From: Nitrospira defluvii
Lineage (GTDB): Bacteria > Nitrospirota > Nitrospiria > Nitrospirales > Nitrospiraceae
DNA: 64,000 bases
Direction of reading: 5' to 3'
Assembly (NCBI RefSeq): GCF_905220995.1
Contig: NZ_CAJNBJ010000007.1
Location: 1-64,000 of the forward strand
The notes beneath the pieces are model-generated. The model was not told the DNA's origin and ran no database searches. It saw only the letters and a program-made list of their open reading frames with translations. Within the stretch, counting starts at the first letter, position 1; every line of letters starts with the position of its first letter. Made by a program: the position numbers and the translations under genes. Positions 29,113 through 36,715 of this stretch are shown piece after piece.

Positions 29113-29625
29113 TTACGGCCTGTCGAGTCGAGTCCGACAAAAATCCACCGCCTTGATCATATGTTTGACGACCGTACTCTGGGAAATGCCCAGTTTGACT
29201 GCCACCTCCGCATGGGTGAAGTGGTGAAATTTGATGAGGAGAAACACCTGGCGACACTTCGGGGGAAGTTCCTCAATGGCCTGTTGGAGGCGTGCCACCT
29301 GCTGCTTCGACCACACGACCCGTTCAATGGAAGGACTGAGGTCCGCCTGATCGAGCGGGCGATCAGGGTCATCCAGTGTGACGGTGTCCCGGTGTTGCTG
29401 ACGACGGTGGTGATCGATGAGCAGATTCGTCGCCACCCGAAAGAGAAACGCGCGCGGGTTACCGAGGACCTCGCTAGACCTGTTCTGCAGCACGCGTACA
29501 AACGTGTCTTGCACGAGATCCTTGGCCGTGTCGACGCAGCCCAAGCGCCGGGTGAGGAACTGCTGCAGATCCGGCCCGTGATCGCGGACTAACGCCGACA
29601 GGTCGTGCTGTGTCAATTCCGACAT
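29113..29625 (-). CDS. FecI-type ECF sigma factor, cassette 1
   Basis: The 170-aa protein has sigma region 2 (DLVQDTFVRVLQNRSS, NPRAFLFRVATNLLIDHHRR) and region 4 (ELPPKCRQVFLLIKFHHFTH, then a helix-turn-helix with LGISQSTVVKHM). These are the two domains of iron-starvation ECF sigma factors. It directs transcription of the receptor gene when the FecR partner is triggered. A Fur-box-like palindrome at 29658-29674 lies about 33 bp upstream of its start, so iron probably represses it. It is divergent from the Fur-family gene at 29795. Confidence 0.93.
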   Translation of the reverse strand: MSELTQHDLSALVRDHGPDLQQFLTRRLGCVDTAKDLVQDTFVRVLQNRSSEVLGNPRAFLFRVATNLLIDHHRRQQHRDTVTLDDPDRPLDQADLSPSIERVVWSKQQVARLQQAIEELPPKCRQVFLLIKFHHFTHAEVAVKLGISQSTVVKHMIKAVDFCRTRLDRP

Positions 29626-29657
29626 GCGGTGGATAGTAGGTGCCCCGTAGTCCGAAT

Positions 29658-29674
29658 GGGAATGCTCATTTTCC
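29658..29674 (-). promoter_or_regulatory. Candidate Fur box upstream of ECF sigma gene
   Basis: The plus strand reads GGGAATGCTCATTTTCC, an imperfect palindrome resembling the Fur consensus (GAAAATGAnnATTTTC). It sits 33 bp upstream of the sigma gene start and 121 bp upstream of the divergent Fur-family gene. Read by eye. Confidence 0.45.
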
Positions 29675-29794
29675 AGACCCGTTCGGCCCTAGTCATACGT
29701 CTGGGTATGGAGATCGCTAGCTCGTGCGTCTTACTAAGAGGAGGCGGTGCAGACAGCCCGTCTACCGGGCTCGACCATTCAGGAGAAGCGCCAA

Positions 29795-30289
29795 ATGAAC
29801 GTAGTGACCCGGTTGTCTCGAAGCAACCGCCAGGAACGACGGTTAGACGAGGGCATTCAACGCATCCGGACAAGTTTTGGCCGGACGCGGCTGAACTGGA
29901 GCCTGCAGCGTGAACGCATCGTCCAGGCCTTTCTGCAGGAAGAGCACATCACGATTCGCGAGTTGTATCGCCGGCTCAATCGGCAGGGCCAGCGTGCGCC
30001 GCTGAACACGATCTATCGGACGATGCGAGTGTTGTGCGACAAAGGCTTTGCGCAGGCTCGTCGTTTCAATGAAGAAACCCAGTACGATAACCTGTTTGCA
30101 AAAGGGGCGCACGATCATCTCATCTGTACGGGCTGCGGACACATCGTCGAATTCGAGGATCCGACCATCGAACGGCTGCGGCAGCAGATCGCGTCAGTGA
30201 ATGGATTCCATCTGACCGCGCAGAATTTGGAGCTCTATGGGCTTTGTGCCGACTGCCGCCCGGTCAGTGTAAAGGCGTTGGGGCGCTAA
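29795..30289 (+). CDS. Fur-family metal-responsive repressor
   Basis: The ATG at 29795 follows AGGAGAA with 7 nt spacing; the product is 164 aa. After a basic N-terminal extension of about 25 residues come a winged-helix DNA-binding domain (RERIVQAFLQ, NTIYRTMRVLCDKGFAQ) and the dimer domain with HDHLICTGCGHIVEFED. A second CxxC (LYGLCADC) completes the structural zinc site, as in Fur and PerR. HDHL with the nearby His/Glu residues matches the regulatory metal site. It could be Fur itself or a Zur/PerR-type relative; sequence by eye does not settle which. Position between two FecIR cassettes supports iron control. Confidence 0.88.
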   Translation: MNVVTRLSRSNRQERRLDEGIQRIRTSFGRTRLNWSLQRERIVQAFLQEEHITIRELYRRLNRQGQRAPLNTIYRTMRVLCDKGFAQARRFNEETQYDNLFAKGAHDHLICTGCGHIVEFEDPTIERLRQQIASVNGFHLTAQNLELYGLCADCRPVSVKALGR

Positions 30290-31512
30290 CTTTCCCGGCG
30301 ACGCCGATGGGCGTCTTGTTTCAACCACCACATCCGCAATGCCGTCACATAGAGCGGCAGCGGCGTGAGCCCGGCGACAAGGATGAGCCAGCGGCCGGTC
30401 AATCCAAACGCTTCGCCGTTATGGAGCGGGAACAGCCAGGCGAGAAAGGTTTCTCCGCCGGTGAACTCCCGCCAGTCCTGCGCCCGAAGCACCGCGCCGC
30501 TGTATTGATCGATCCAGACTTCGGTCTGCCCTCCTGCCTGACGGATCTCCTCCGGTTGTCTCAGCCCGACCGAATAACTGTCCCGCTCATGCTGCGGCAG
30601 GCCCATCCACATCGGTCGAGCATCGGGGAAGGTGGCGCGGGCGATCGCGATCGCCTGTTCAGGAAGAATCGTCGGCACTCCAGCCTGCCACTCGGATTGC
30701 GGCTGGTCTTCAGGTCCGGTCTCTCGAACCGGTGAGAACCATTGCACGACCGAGGTGACGGCGTCGGGAAACTCCAAATAGAAGCCTGTCAGGGCAAGTA
30801 GCATGAGGAGGATTGCTCCGACCAGACCGGTGAGCTTATGCAGGTCATAGTGTTTTCGAATGAGGCTCCCGTCGGTCTGAAACGTCAAGGCACGACGGAG
30901 CTTCCCCGGACTCGGCCACCAGAGATAGAGGCCGCTTCCGATCGAGAGGAGAAGAAATAGGGCCAAGATGCCGACGAAGATCTCGCCAGGTTTTCCCAGG
31001 AGCAGCTCCTGATGCAGTTCATAGATGAACGAGACGAAGAAGTTGCCCCATTCCCGGTTGCTGAGGGGGCGGGCAGTCGAGGGATCGACGGCGACGACAT
31101 GCCAACGCACTTTGGGTGGAGCGGACGCAGGATCCTTGAACCAGGCATGGAACGTGTCGCGCTCGTGGAGTGGAAAGATGAGGGTGTCAGGAGGGGACCA
31201 ATCCGGGTGTGCCGTCTTGGCTCCCGCGACGATGTCGCTCAGAGGTTGATCGGTCCCGACCGTTCGGATCACCTGCTCCGGATTCAGCCATTCATCGATG
31301 GTTTTGTAGAACACCAGCAGGCTGCCGGTCAGACTGGTCAGGACAAACAACCCTCCTCCTATCAACCCCACATATAAGTGGACGCGCAGCCAGATTTTTT
31401 TCCAGGAACGGCGGGGGGGTGGGGGCATGCGGGCTGACGGGGCCGGATGTGCAGCGGCAGGCCGCTGCGCCCCCGAACGGAGACGGACCGGATTGAGTTC
31501 TTGTACGATCAT
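30286..31512 (-). CDS. PepSY-associated membrane protein (possible siderophore-iron reductase)
   Basis: This 408-aa protein has four predicted membrane segments: VGLIGGGLFVLTSLTGSLLV, FVGILALFLLLSIGSGLYLW, LVGAILLMLLALTGFY and a C-terminal WLILVAGLTPLPLYV. PepSY-like loops lie between them, with conserved His residues near the helices (RVHLYVG, HKLTG, PLHNGEAFG). Members of this family sit beside ferric-siderophore receptors; some act as inner-membrane reductases that release iron. The start has GAAGGGACGAG upstream. Its stop overlaps the stop of the convergent Fur-family gene by 4 nt. Confidence 0.85.
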   Translation of the reverse strand: MIVQELNPVRLRSGAQRPAAAHPAPSARMPPPPRRSWKKIWLRVHLYVGLIGGGLFVLTSLTGSLLVFYKTIDEWLNPEQVIRTVGTDQPLSDIVAGAKTAHPDWSPPDTLIFPLHERDTFHAWFKDPASAPPKVRWHVVAVDPSTARPLSNREWGNFFVSFIYELHQELLLGKPGEIFVGILALFLLLSIGSGLYLWWPSPGKLRRALTFQTDGSLIRKHYDLHKLTGLVGAILLMLLALTGFYLEFPDAVTSVVQWFSPVRETGPEDQPQSEWQAGVPTILPEQAIAIARATFPDARPMWMGLPQHERDSYSVGLRQPEEIRQAGGQTEVWIDQYSGAVLRAQDWREFTGGETFLAWLFPLHNGEAFGLTGRWLILVAGLTPLPLYVTALRMWWLKQDAHRRRRES

Positions 31513-31738
31513 CTCGTCCCTTCGTCGCGGTTCTCGTGCTCAACGATGTTGTATAGGCGCACGAAGCCGGAGCACCTGCTTCGGTCCTACAATAAGAGAC
31601 GTACGACGGGCCGGAAACCACACCTGACCGCATGGATGCGACCTTGCCGGACCACGCCGGCATGATGGATGGGCGGAGAAGGGGGGCACCCCCGTCCGGC
31701 CTTTCGGCGGACGAGGGGTCGTCTGAGAGGGGCTTCGC

Positions 31739-34318
31739 CTAGAACGTCCACTTGGCGCCGGCTTGCCAGAGCGCCGGGAGGCCAGGATAGATGCCGCGGG
31801 TTCGATCCATGATGGTGGCTTGATCCAGCATGTTCTTGGCGACGAAGAAGAAGGTCGTGTTGATCTTCTTCACATACTGGTTGACCGATGCGTTCATCAT
31901 GCACCATCCCCGGACCATGCCCCGTTGTCCGTTCGCCGTCGGGGCGACAATGTTCCGGTCGTCTCCGAACTGATCGCTGATGCACTGCGCTTCCAGCCTG
32001 GCATTGAACGCGCCGAGGCTGAATGCCCGGTTGGTAAACCCGATCCCCGCCGTCAGCAGATGTTTGGGCGAGTAGGGGAGCCGATTGCCGCTCACACTCA
32101 CGACCGCCGCTTCCGTGGGCAGGAGCGCCCCACCGGTGATCGAGCTGTTGCGCGTGCCGATGAACTCGGCCTGAGCCACCCAGGTGTAATTCAAATCGAG
32201 CGTCACATCCTGGTCCTTATCCCGTCCCTTCATCGCATCCCAGAGGTCGAGGCTGGTGGCGAATTCGATGCCGCGGTGCCTGGTCTCTCCCGCGCTCGTC
32301 AGGGTTGCGCCGGTACCGCCCGCCGCCGACTGCGAGATGATCTGGTTATCGAAGTCCATCTGGAAGAGGGTGAATTCATACCCGGCCCAGTTGGCCAGGT
32401 TGCCCCTGGTGCCCAACTCGTAGGTCCAGCTCAATTCCGGTCCCAGATCGACGACGGCCCCGGTTCCCGTGATGGCGTCCGAGACCTGCGGAGGCGACAT
32501 GCCGCGATGCGCGCCGAAGAAGAACGTGTGGTTCTTGAATGGCGCATATGTGACGCCGATTCCCGGCAGCACTTCGGTAAAATTGGCTTTCCCGAACGCC
32601 CCGTTGCCGCTGTTCTGCAGCCGGTCGTATTGGTCGTAGTTGATGTGCTCGACGCGCACGCCGGGGGTAATTGTAAATTGACCGAAGATGAGGCGTTCCT
32701 GGAAGAACAACGCATAGGCGTTGGTCGTCCGCAGGTTGTTTTCGTTCAAACAGGTGGCGCCGGCCACGGCCAAGAAGCAGCTCGACGTGACGCCTATGCC
32801 TGATCCCGTATTCCGAAATTGCTTTCGATCCGACTGCTCGTACATGTAGCGTGCGCCGAAATCGGCCGTCGCGTTGACCCCGAGAATTGAATGATCGTAC
32901 TTGAAGCGCGATTCGACCCCGTAGACCCAATACTCCCGTTCATTGGTGAACCGCGCATTGCCGGGGACAGCCCCGAAGGCGGTGGCGGGAATGGCGTTGC
33001 CGAACTGCAGAGCGCCGTTGAGGCTCCCATCGGCGTTGACTCCCTGTGTCGTCTGCCTCGTCCAGTCGCGGGACATGTAATGGCCGAAGAAGTTGGTGGT
33101 CGACGTCAAGTTGGCGGTGAACATGTGGTTGACCGCCACATGCGCGCCCATCCGGCGAAAATCGAAGTGATCGTTCTTGAACAGGGTCTGCCTGTTTTGG
33201 CCGCGTGGAGAGCCCCATTCAGATTCGGTCAACCCTTGGTAGCCGATGCCGGAATCCTCGCGGTAGTAATTGAACTTCGCCATGATTTGCGTCCGGTCGC
33301 TCAGCTCTTGGACCGTCTTGAACGTGATGTCGTCCACCTTGGCCCTGACATTGGTGAACCGCGGAGTGTCGCTCTGATAGTGGGTGTAGTCCACCATGTA
33401 GCCGCTTTTGCCCCAGGTGCCTCCGTAGTCGAAGTGGGTGTTGAAGTAGTTGTTGTTGCCGCCCCAAAACTGAAAGTTTCCCTCCGGTTTGGCCGACGGC
33501 ATACGGGTGATGAAATTCATCACGCCCCCGATGGTTTGCGGACCGTAGAGCAACTGCCCGCTTCCTTTCAGAACCTCGATCCGATCGAAACGAAAGATCG
33601 GGGGAAAGTAATAGGATGAGGGATCGGCGTAGGGCATCATCATGATCGGCACCCCGTCTTCCATGATGTGCACTTTGCGACTCCTGGTAGGGTCCAACCC
33701 TCTGATACCGATGTTCGGTCGGATACCCAACCCGTCTTCATCCCGGACATGCACGCCCGGCACTTCGCGCAGGGCTTCATTGATGGTGAGACGATGGTTC
33801 TGTTCGATACGCTCTTTGGTAATCACGCGGCCGGAGCCGGGAATGTAGTCGAGGGCATTTTCGGACGTACCGATGATTTCGACCAGCGGCACCTTGACCG
33901 CTTCTTCCGCGCCTGCCGCCGTCACTGGTTCATCGGGGCCGAGGGCGACCAACGGTGCCGCCGCGGCAGACGAGGCGCCGGAAGGCGCAGCCCGCTCCAG
34001 CACGACCGTTCCGTCATCGGCTGTGTAGTAGGCCAATCCGGTTCCCTTGAGCATGAGCGACAAGGCGTCTTTGGATGAGTATCGGCCTATGACACCTTCG
34101 GATTGCTCGGACTGGATCAATTCCGCTCGGTGAATGAATCGAATCCCGCTCTGATCACGAAATGCGCGTAACGCTTGGCTGAGCGGCTGCGGGGGGATGT
34201 TGAATTCGACCGGTTCCTCCCGCAAGGCGGTCTGCTCGGCGGCAACCGTGCCGCACAAGCCCGCGCCGACACCGAGCGCGCACAGGAGGACCAGGATCAT
34301 CCTGGGTATGACGTACAT
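31739..34318 (-). CDS. FecA-like TonB-dependent receptor with STN domain
   Basis: The 859-aa protein has a signal peptide (to ~27) and an STN domain ~36-110 (FNIPPQPLSQALRAFRDQSG). A FecA-type plug follows: INEALREVPGVHVRDEDGLG, then PNIGIRGLDPTRSRKVHIME, then DRIEVLKGSGQLLYGPQTIG. The barrel ends with QAGAKWTF. AAGGAGAGG precedes the start. Plug motifs place it closer to ferric-dicitrate receptor FecA than to the other two receptors here, which carry FpvA-like plugs. The ligand is unknown. A Fur-box-like site lies about 95 bp upstream, and the cognate FecR and sigma genes follow at 34493 and 35593. Confidence 0.94.
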   Translation of the reverse strand: MYVIPRMILVLLCALGVGAGLCGTVAAEQTALREEPVEFNIPPQPLSQALRAFRDQSGIRFIHRAELIQSEQSEGVIGRYSSKDALSLMLKGTGLAYYTADDGTVVLERAAPSGASSAAAAPLVALGPDEPVTAAGAEEAVKVPLVEIIGTSENALDYIPGSGRVITKERIEQNHRLTINEALREVPGVHVRDEDGLGIRPNIGIRGLDPTRSRKVHIMEDGVPIMMMPYADPSSYYFPPIFRFDRIEVLKGSGQLLYGPQTIGGVMNFITRMPSAKPEGNFQFWGGNNNYFNTHFDYGGTWGKSGYMVDYTHYQSDTPRFTNVRAKVDDITFKTVQELSDRTQIMAKFNYYREDSGIGYQGLTESEWGSPRGQNRQTLFKNDHFDFRRMGAHVAVNHMFTANLTSTTNFFGHYMSRDWTRQTTQGVNADGSLNGALQFGNAIPATAFGAVPGNARFTNEREYWVYGVESRFKYDHSILGVNATADFGARYMYEQSDRKQFRNTGSGIGVTSSCFLAVAGATCLNENNLRTTNAYALFFQERLIFGQFTITPGVRVEHINYDQYDRLQNSGNGAFGKANFTEVLPGIGVTYAPFKNHTFFFGAHRGMSPPQVSDAITGTGAVVDLGPELSWTYELGTRGNLANWAGYEFTLFQMDFDNQIISQSAAGGTGATLTSAGETRHRGIEFATSLDLWDAMKGRDKDQDVTLDLNYTWVAQAEFIGTRNSSITGGALLPTEAAVVSVSGNRLPYSPKHLLTAGIGFTNRAFSLGAFNARLEAQCISDQFGDDRNIVAPTANGQRGMVRGWCMMNASVNQYVKKINTTFFFVAKNMLDQATIMDRTRGIYPGLPALWQAGAKWTF

Positions 34319-34411
34319 AACCTCTCCTTTCTACGAATACAAAATGCGAGGGAATTGCGACACACAGAGGACGATCCGAAAGGGCGCGATTCCCTACTCT
34401 CTGGAACTCTT

Positions 34412-34431
34412 TTTTATGATCATTTTCAAAA
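34412..34431 (-). promoter_or_regulatory. Candidate Fur box upstream of FecA-like receptor
   Basis: On the minus strand this reads TTTGAAAATGATCATAAAAA, close to the Fur consensus half GAAAATGAT-ATCA. It lies about 95 bp upstream of the receptor ATG in the gap after the FecR gene, so the receptor may have its own iron-regulated promoter. Read by eye. Confidence 0.5.
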
Positions 34432-34492
34432 CAGGCGTGGAGCGAGTGGTGTGGAATGGACGGTCGCAGCCGGCTCGTCACGGAAAAAGGGG

Positions 34493-35509
34493 TCAGCGCG
34501 CCAGGATCGTGAGGTAGGGCGTCAACTGGATCGTGCGAAACCGGGCGGCCCGTTGCAGCAGGGTCAGGGATTGGACGGGATCGTTCAGGGAGACGCTTCC
34601 CGACAACTTTTGGGTACGAAGGCTGGTGTCGACAATGAGCACCATATCGGTTCGATACCGGTTCAGTTCCGCAATGATCTCGTGCAGCGGCATCTGGTCG
34701 AAGACCAGCTCATGCCGGCGCCAGGCTGTGACGCTGGGGAGGTTGACGGGTTCGGGGTGAGTAACCCGCCCTCCGTCTTCGATGATGATGCGGGAGCCTG
34801 CGTGCACGTCGATCGAGTGGTCACGGCGCAAGACACGGACCGTTCCATCCAAGACGCTGACGACGGTGTCTCGCCCGTGGCGATCGATATTAAACACCGT
34901 TCCGAGCGCTTGCACCACGCCGTCCCCGACGGTCACCTCGAAGGGGCGTGCGGGGTCATGTGCGACCTCGAACAGGGCTTCGCCCTGCTTCAGCGACAGG
35001 CTGCGACGGTTCTGCGAGAGCGAAACGGACAATGCCGATCGTGTATTGAGGTGAACCACGGATCCATCGGCCAACGACACCGCTGTGTGTTCTCCCGGAC
35101 GGGTATGGTAATCGGCCAGCCAGAATTCGACGCTGGGCCACAGGCTGAATCCGAGGGTCGCCAGGAGCAGGCTGGCGGCAAGGGCCATTCCCCATGGGCG
35201 TCGGCGATAATCGAATTTCGGCGGCGTTGAAGCAGGCAGCGGGAGCGACTTGTGGGGTGGTGGGTTCGCTGCAGGGGGTGGGTCTCGACGGACCTGGTCT
35301 GCCAACCCATCCAAGGCTTGCCAGAAGTGCTGAGCCTGTCGGAACTGAGACTCATGCTCGGGATCACGAGTTCGCCAGGCGGAAAAGTCCCGTCGCTCCT
35401 GTTCCGACATCATTCCGGAATGGATGCGGAGCAGCCATGCATTCGCTTCCTCCCAGGGGCGCTGCGGGGCAAGATGTTGGGATGACTCGATGTCGTCAGG
35501 TTGAGGCAT
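34493..35509 (-). CDS. FecR-like anti-sigma regulator, cassette 2
   Basis: I use the ATG at 35509 (338 aa); an in-frame GTG at 35533 is an alternative. It has an N-terminal FecR_N segment (ANAWLLRIHSGMMSEQERRD), a membrane helix near residues 105-125 (GMALAASLLLATLGFSLW), a periplasmic FecR domain (GEHTAVSLADGSVVHLNTRS, then FEVTVGDGVVQALGTVFNI) and an STN-like tail. It is the signal relay between the FecA-like receptor (174 nt downstream) and the ECF sigma factor (upstream). The residue order is the same as in the other two FecR proteins here, showing they are paralogues. Confidence 0.92.
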   Translation of the reverse strand: MPQPDDIESSQHLAPQRPWEEANAWLLRIHSGMMSEQERRDFSAWRTRDPEHESQFRQAQHFWQALDGLADQVRRDPPPAANPPPHKSLPLPASTPPKFDYRRRPWGMALAASLLLATLGFSLWPSVEFWLADYHTRPGEHTAVSLADGSVVHLNTRSALSVSLSQNRRSLSLKQGEALFEVAHDPARPFEVTVGDGVVQALGTVFNIDRHGRDTVVSVLDGTVRVLRRDHSIDVHAGSRIIIEDGGRVTHPEPVNLPSVTAWRRHELVFDQMPLHEIIAELNRYRTDMVLIVDTSLRTQKLSGSVSLNDPVQSLTLLQRAARFRTIQLTPYLTILAR

Positions 35510-35592
35510 GGTCCATCCGGCTGCGCCTGTCACGCGACATGCGGAGGCGGTATCTGAGAATAGTCTGATTACGAGGACGACTCAAGAGCGGT

Positions 35593-36198
35593 TCATTCAC
35601 TGGTGGTGGATAGGTGCTGCGCCTCAAACCGAGCCCGGCAGTACCTCATGGCTTTTGTGAGGTGGTGTTCGACGGTTTTGATGGAAATGTTGAGCTCGCG
35701 GGCAATGTCCAGATAACTCTTCTGCTCGAACTTGAACATGATGAACACGGCTCGCCGTTTGGGCGGCATGCTGTCGATGGCTTGAAGTAACGATGCTAAT
35801 CGGTGTTTGGCATCAAGGGTGGTCTCCGCGTCCGGTAGATCCGTCGGGAGGGTCACGGCTTGGTCCAGAGGAGTGGACCGTGAGCTAGTGCGTTCCTGTC
35901 CTCGCAAGTAATCAATGGCCAGGTGTTTGGCGGTGGTGTAGAGAAAACTGCGCGGGTTTCTGACGCTCTCAGGGTTCGTCAGGGTGACGATACGCAAGTA
36001 GAGTTCCTGCACCAGATCGGCTGCTGCCGACGGACATCTGACCTTCCAGGTAAAAAAGCGCAGCAACTCATTCTGTTCGATCCGGACAAACGCGATCAAG
36101 GTGTCAAGCGAGACGGTCGACGTTTGAGCGCTCTCGTCCACGGTTGGGCAGGCCAGGCTGAGCGGGCCAAGGTCTGGACGTTCCGACCACTCAGACAT
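35593..36198 (-). CDS. FecI-type ECF sigma factor, cassette 2
   Basis: The 201-aa protein has region 2 (NELLRFFTWKV, AADLVQELYLRIVTL, NPRSFLYTTAKHLAIDYLRG) and region 4 (SMPPKRRAVFIMFKFEQKSY and LNISIKTVEHHLTKAMRYCR). The N-terminal ~30 residues are an extension beyond the usual ECF start. It should activate the FecA-like receptor gene after release by the FecR of this cassette. No clear Fur site was found immediately upstream. Confidence 0.92.
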   Translation of the reverse strand: MSEWSERPDLGPLSLACPTVDESAQTSTVSLDTLIAFVRIEQNELLRFFTWKVRCPSAAADLVQELYLRIVTLTNPESVRNPRSFLYTTAKHLAIDYLRGQERTSSRSTPLDQAVTLPTDLPDAETTLDAKHRLASLLQAIDSMPPKRRAVFIMFKFEQKSYLDIARELNISIKTVEHHLTKAMRYCRARFEAQHLSTTSE

Positions 36199-36419
36199 GT
36201 GAAGCCTTACGATGCATTGGTGTGAGCTCGTGATGCCGCTCGAGTGCCGTTTTATTCGCAGCCGGCTGACCCTACCAGATGCAGGGCGATAGGGTGAATG
36301 TTCGAATTCCGGAAATGCTGCCGGCCGGCTTTATTCGGCTCTATGAGGGTACGGTTTCGGTGATCTCATACGTCTTACTTTTAGTGGCTGCTTGCCCTGC
36401 GTAGCTGGACCATATCTGT

Positions 36420-36593
36420 ATGAATTCTGCCTCACCAGTGTCACTTCCAGGTAAAGACGTACGGTGTGTCTGCGGCCGACTCACGGCTCGCCTCGAAAAG
36501 CGGGGGTTGGTCGTGAAGTGCCACCGTTGCGGCGAATTGGTGGTGATTTCCCTCGCCGATCTCAAGGCACAACTCAGCCAAGCGACTCAGTAG
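36420..36593 (+). CDS. 57-aa Com-like zinc-finger microprotein
   Basis: The frame from the ATG at 36420 encodes VRCVCGRLTARLEKRGLVVK followed by CHRCGELVVI. The CxC...CxxC arrangement with ~18 residues between pairs resembles Mu Com-family zinc fingers, which bind nucleic acid. The tail LADLKAQLSQATQ may be helical. No strong ribosome site is visible. It is the only plus-strand gene between two minus-strand FecIR cassettes, filling the gap between the second sigma gene and the third receptor. Function unknown. Confidence 0.65.
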   Translation: MNSASPVSLPGKDVRCVCGRLTARLEKRGLVVKCHRCGELVVISLADLKAQLSQATQ

Positions 36594-36715
36594 CGAATCC
36601 GAAAGGTGGATCCTGTCGTGTTTCAGGCGCAATTCTGTCTGCGTCTGAAACGTGTGAGGCGCGCTCCCGTGGTCGGGCGCGCGCCTCGCGGAGAAGGCTC
36701 AAGCTTTCGTCCCGC

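Noticed and set aside
31680-31725. Hairpins GGGGGCACCCCC and CGTCCG...CGGACG after the FecA-like gene
   Set aside because: G+C-rich stems without a T-run on either strand; not enough to call a terminator.
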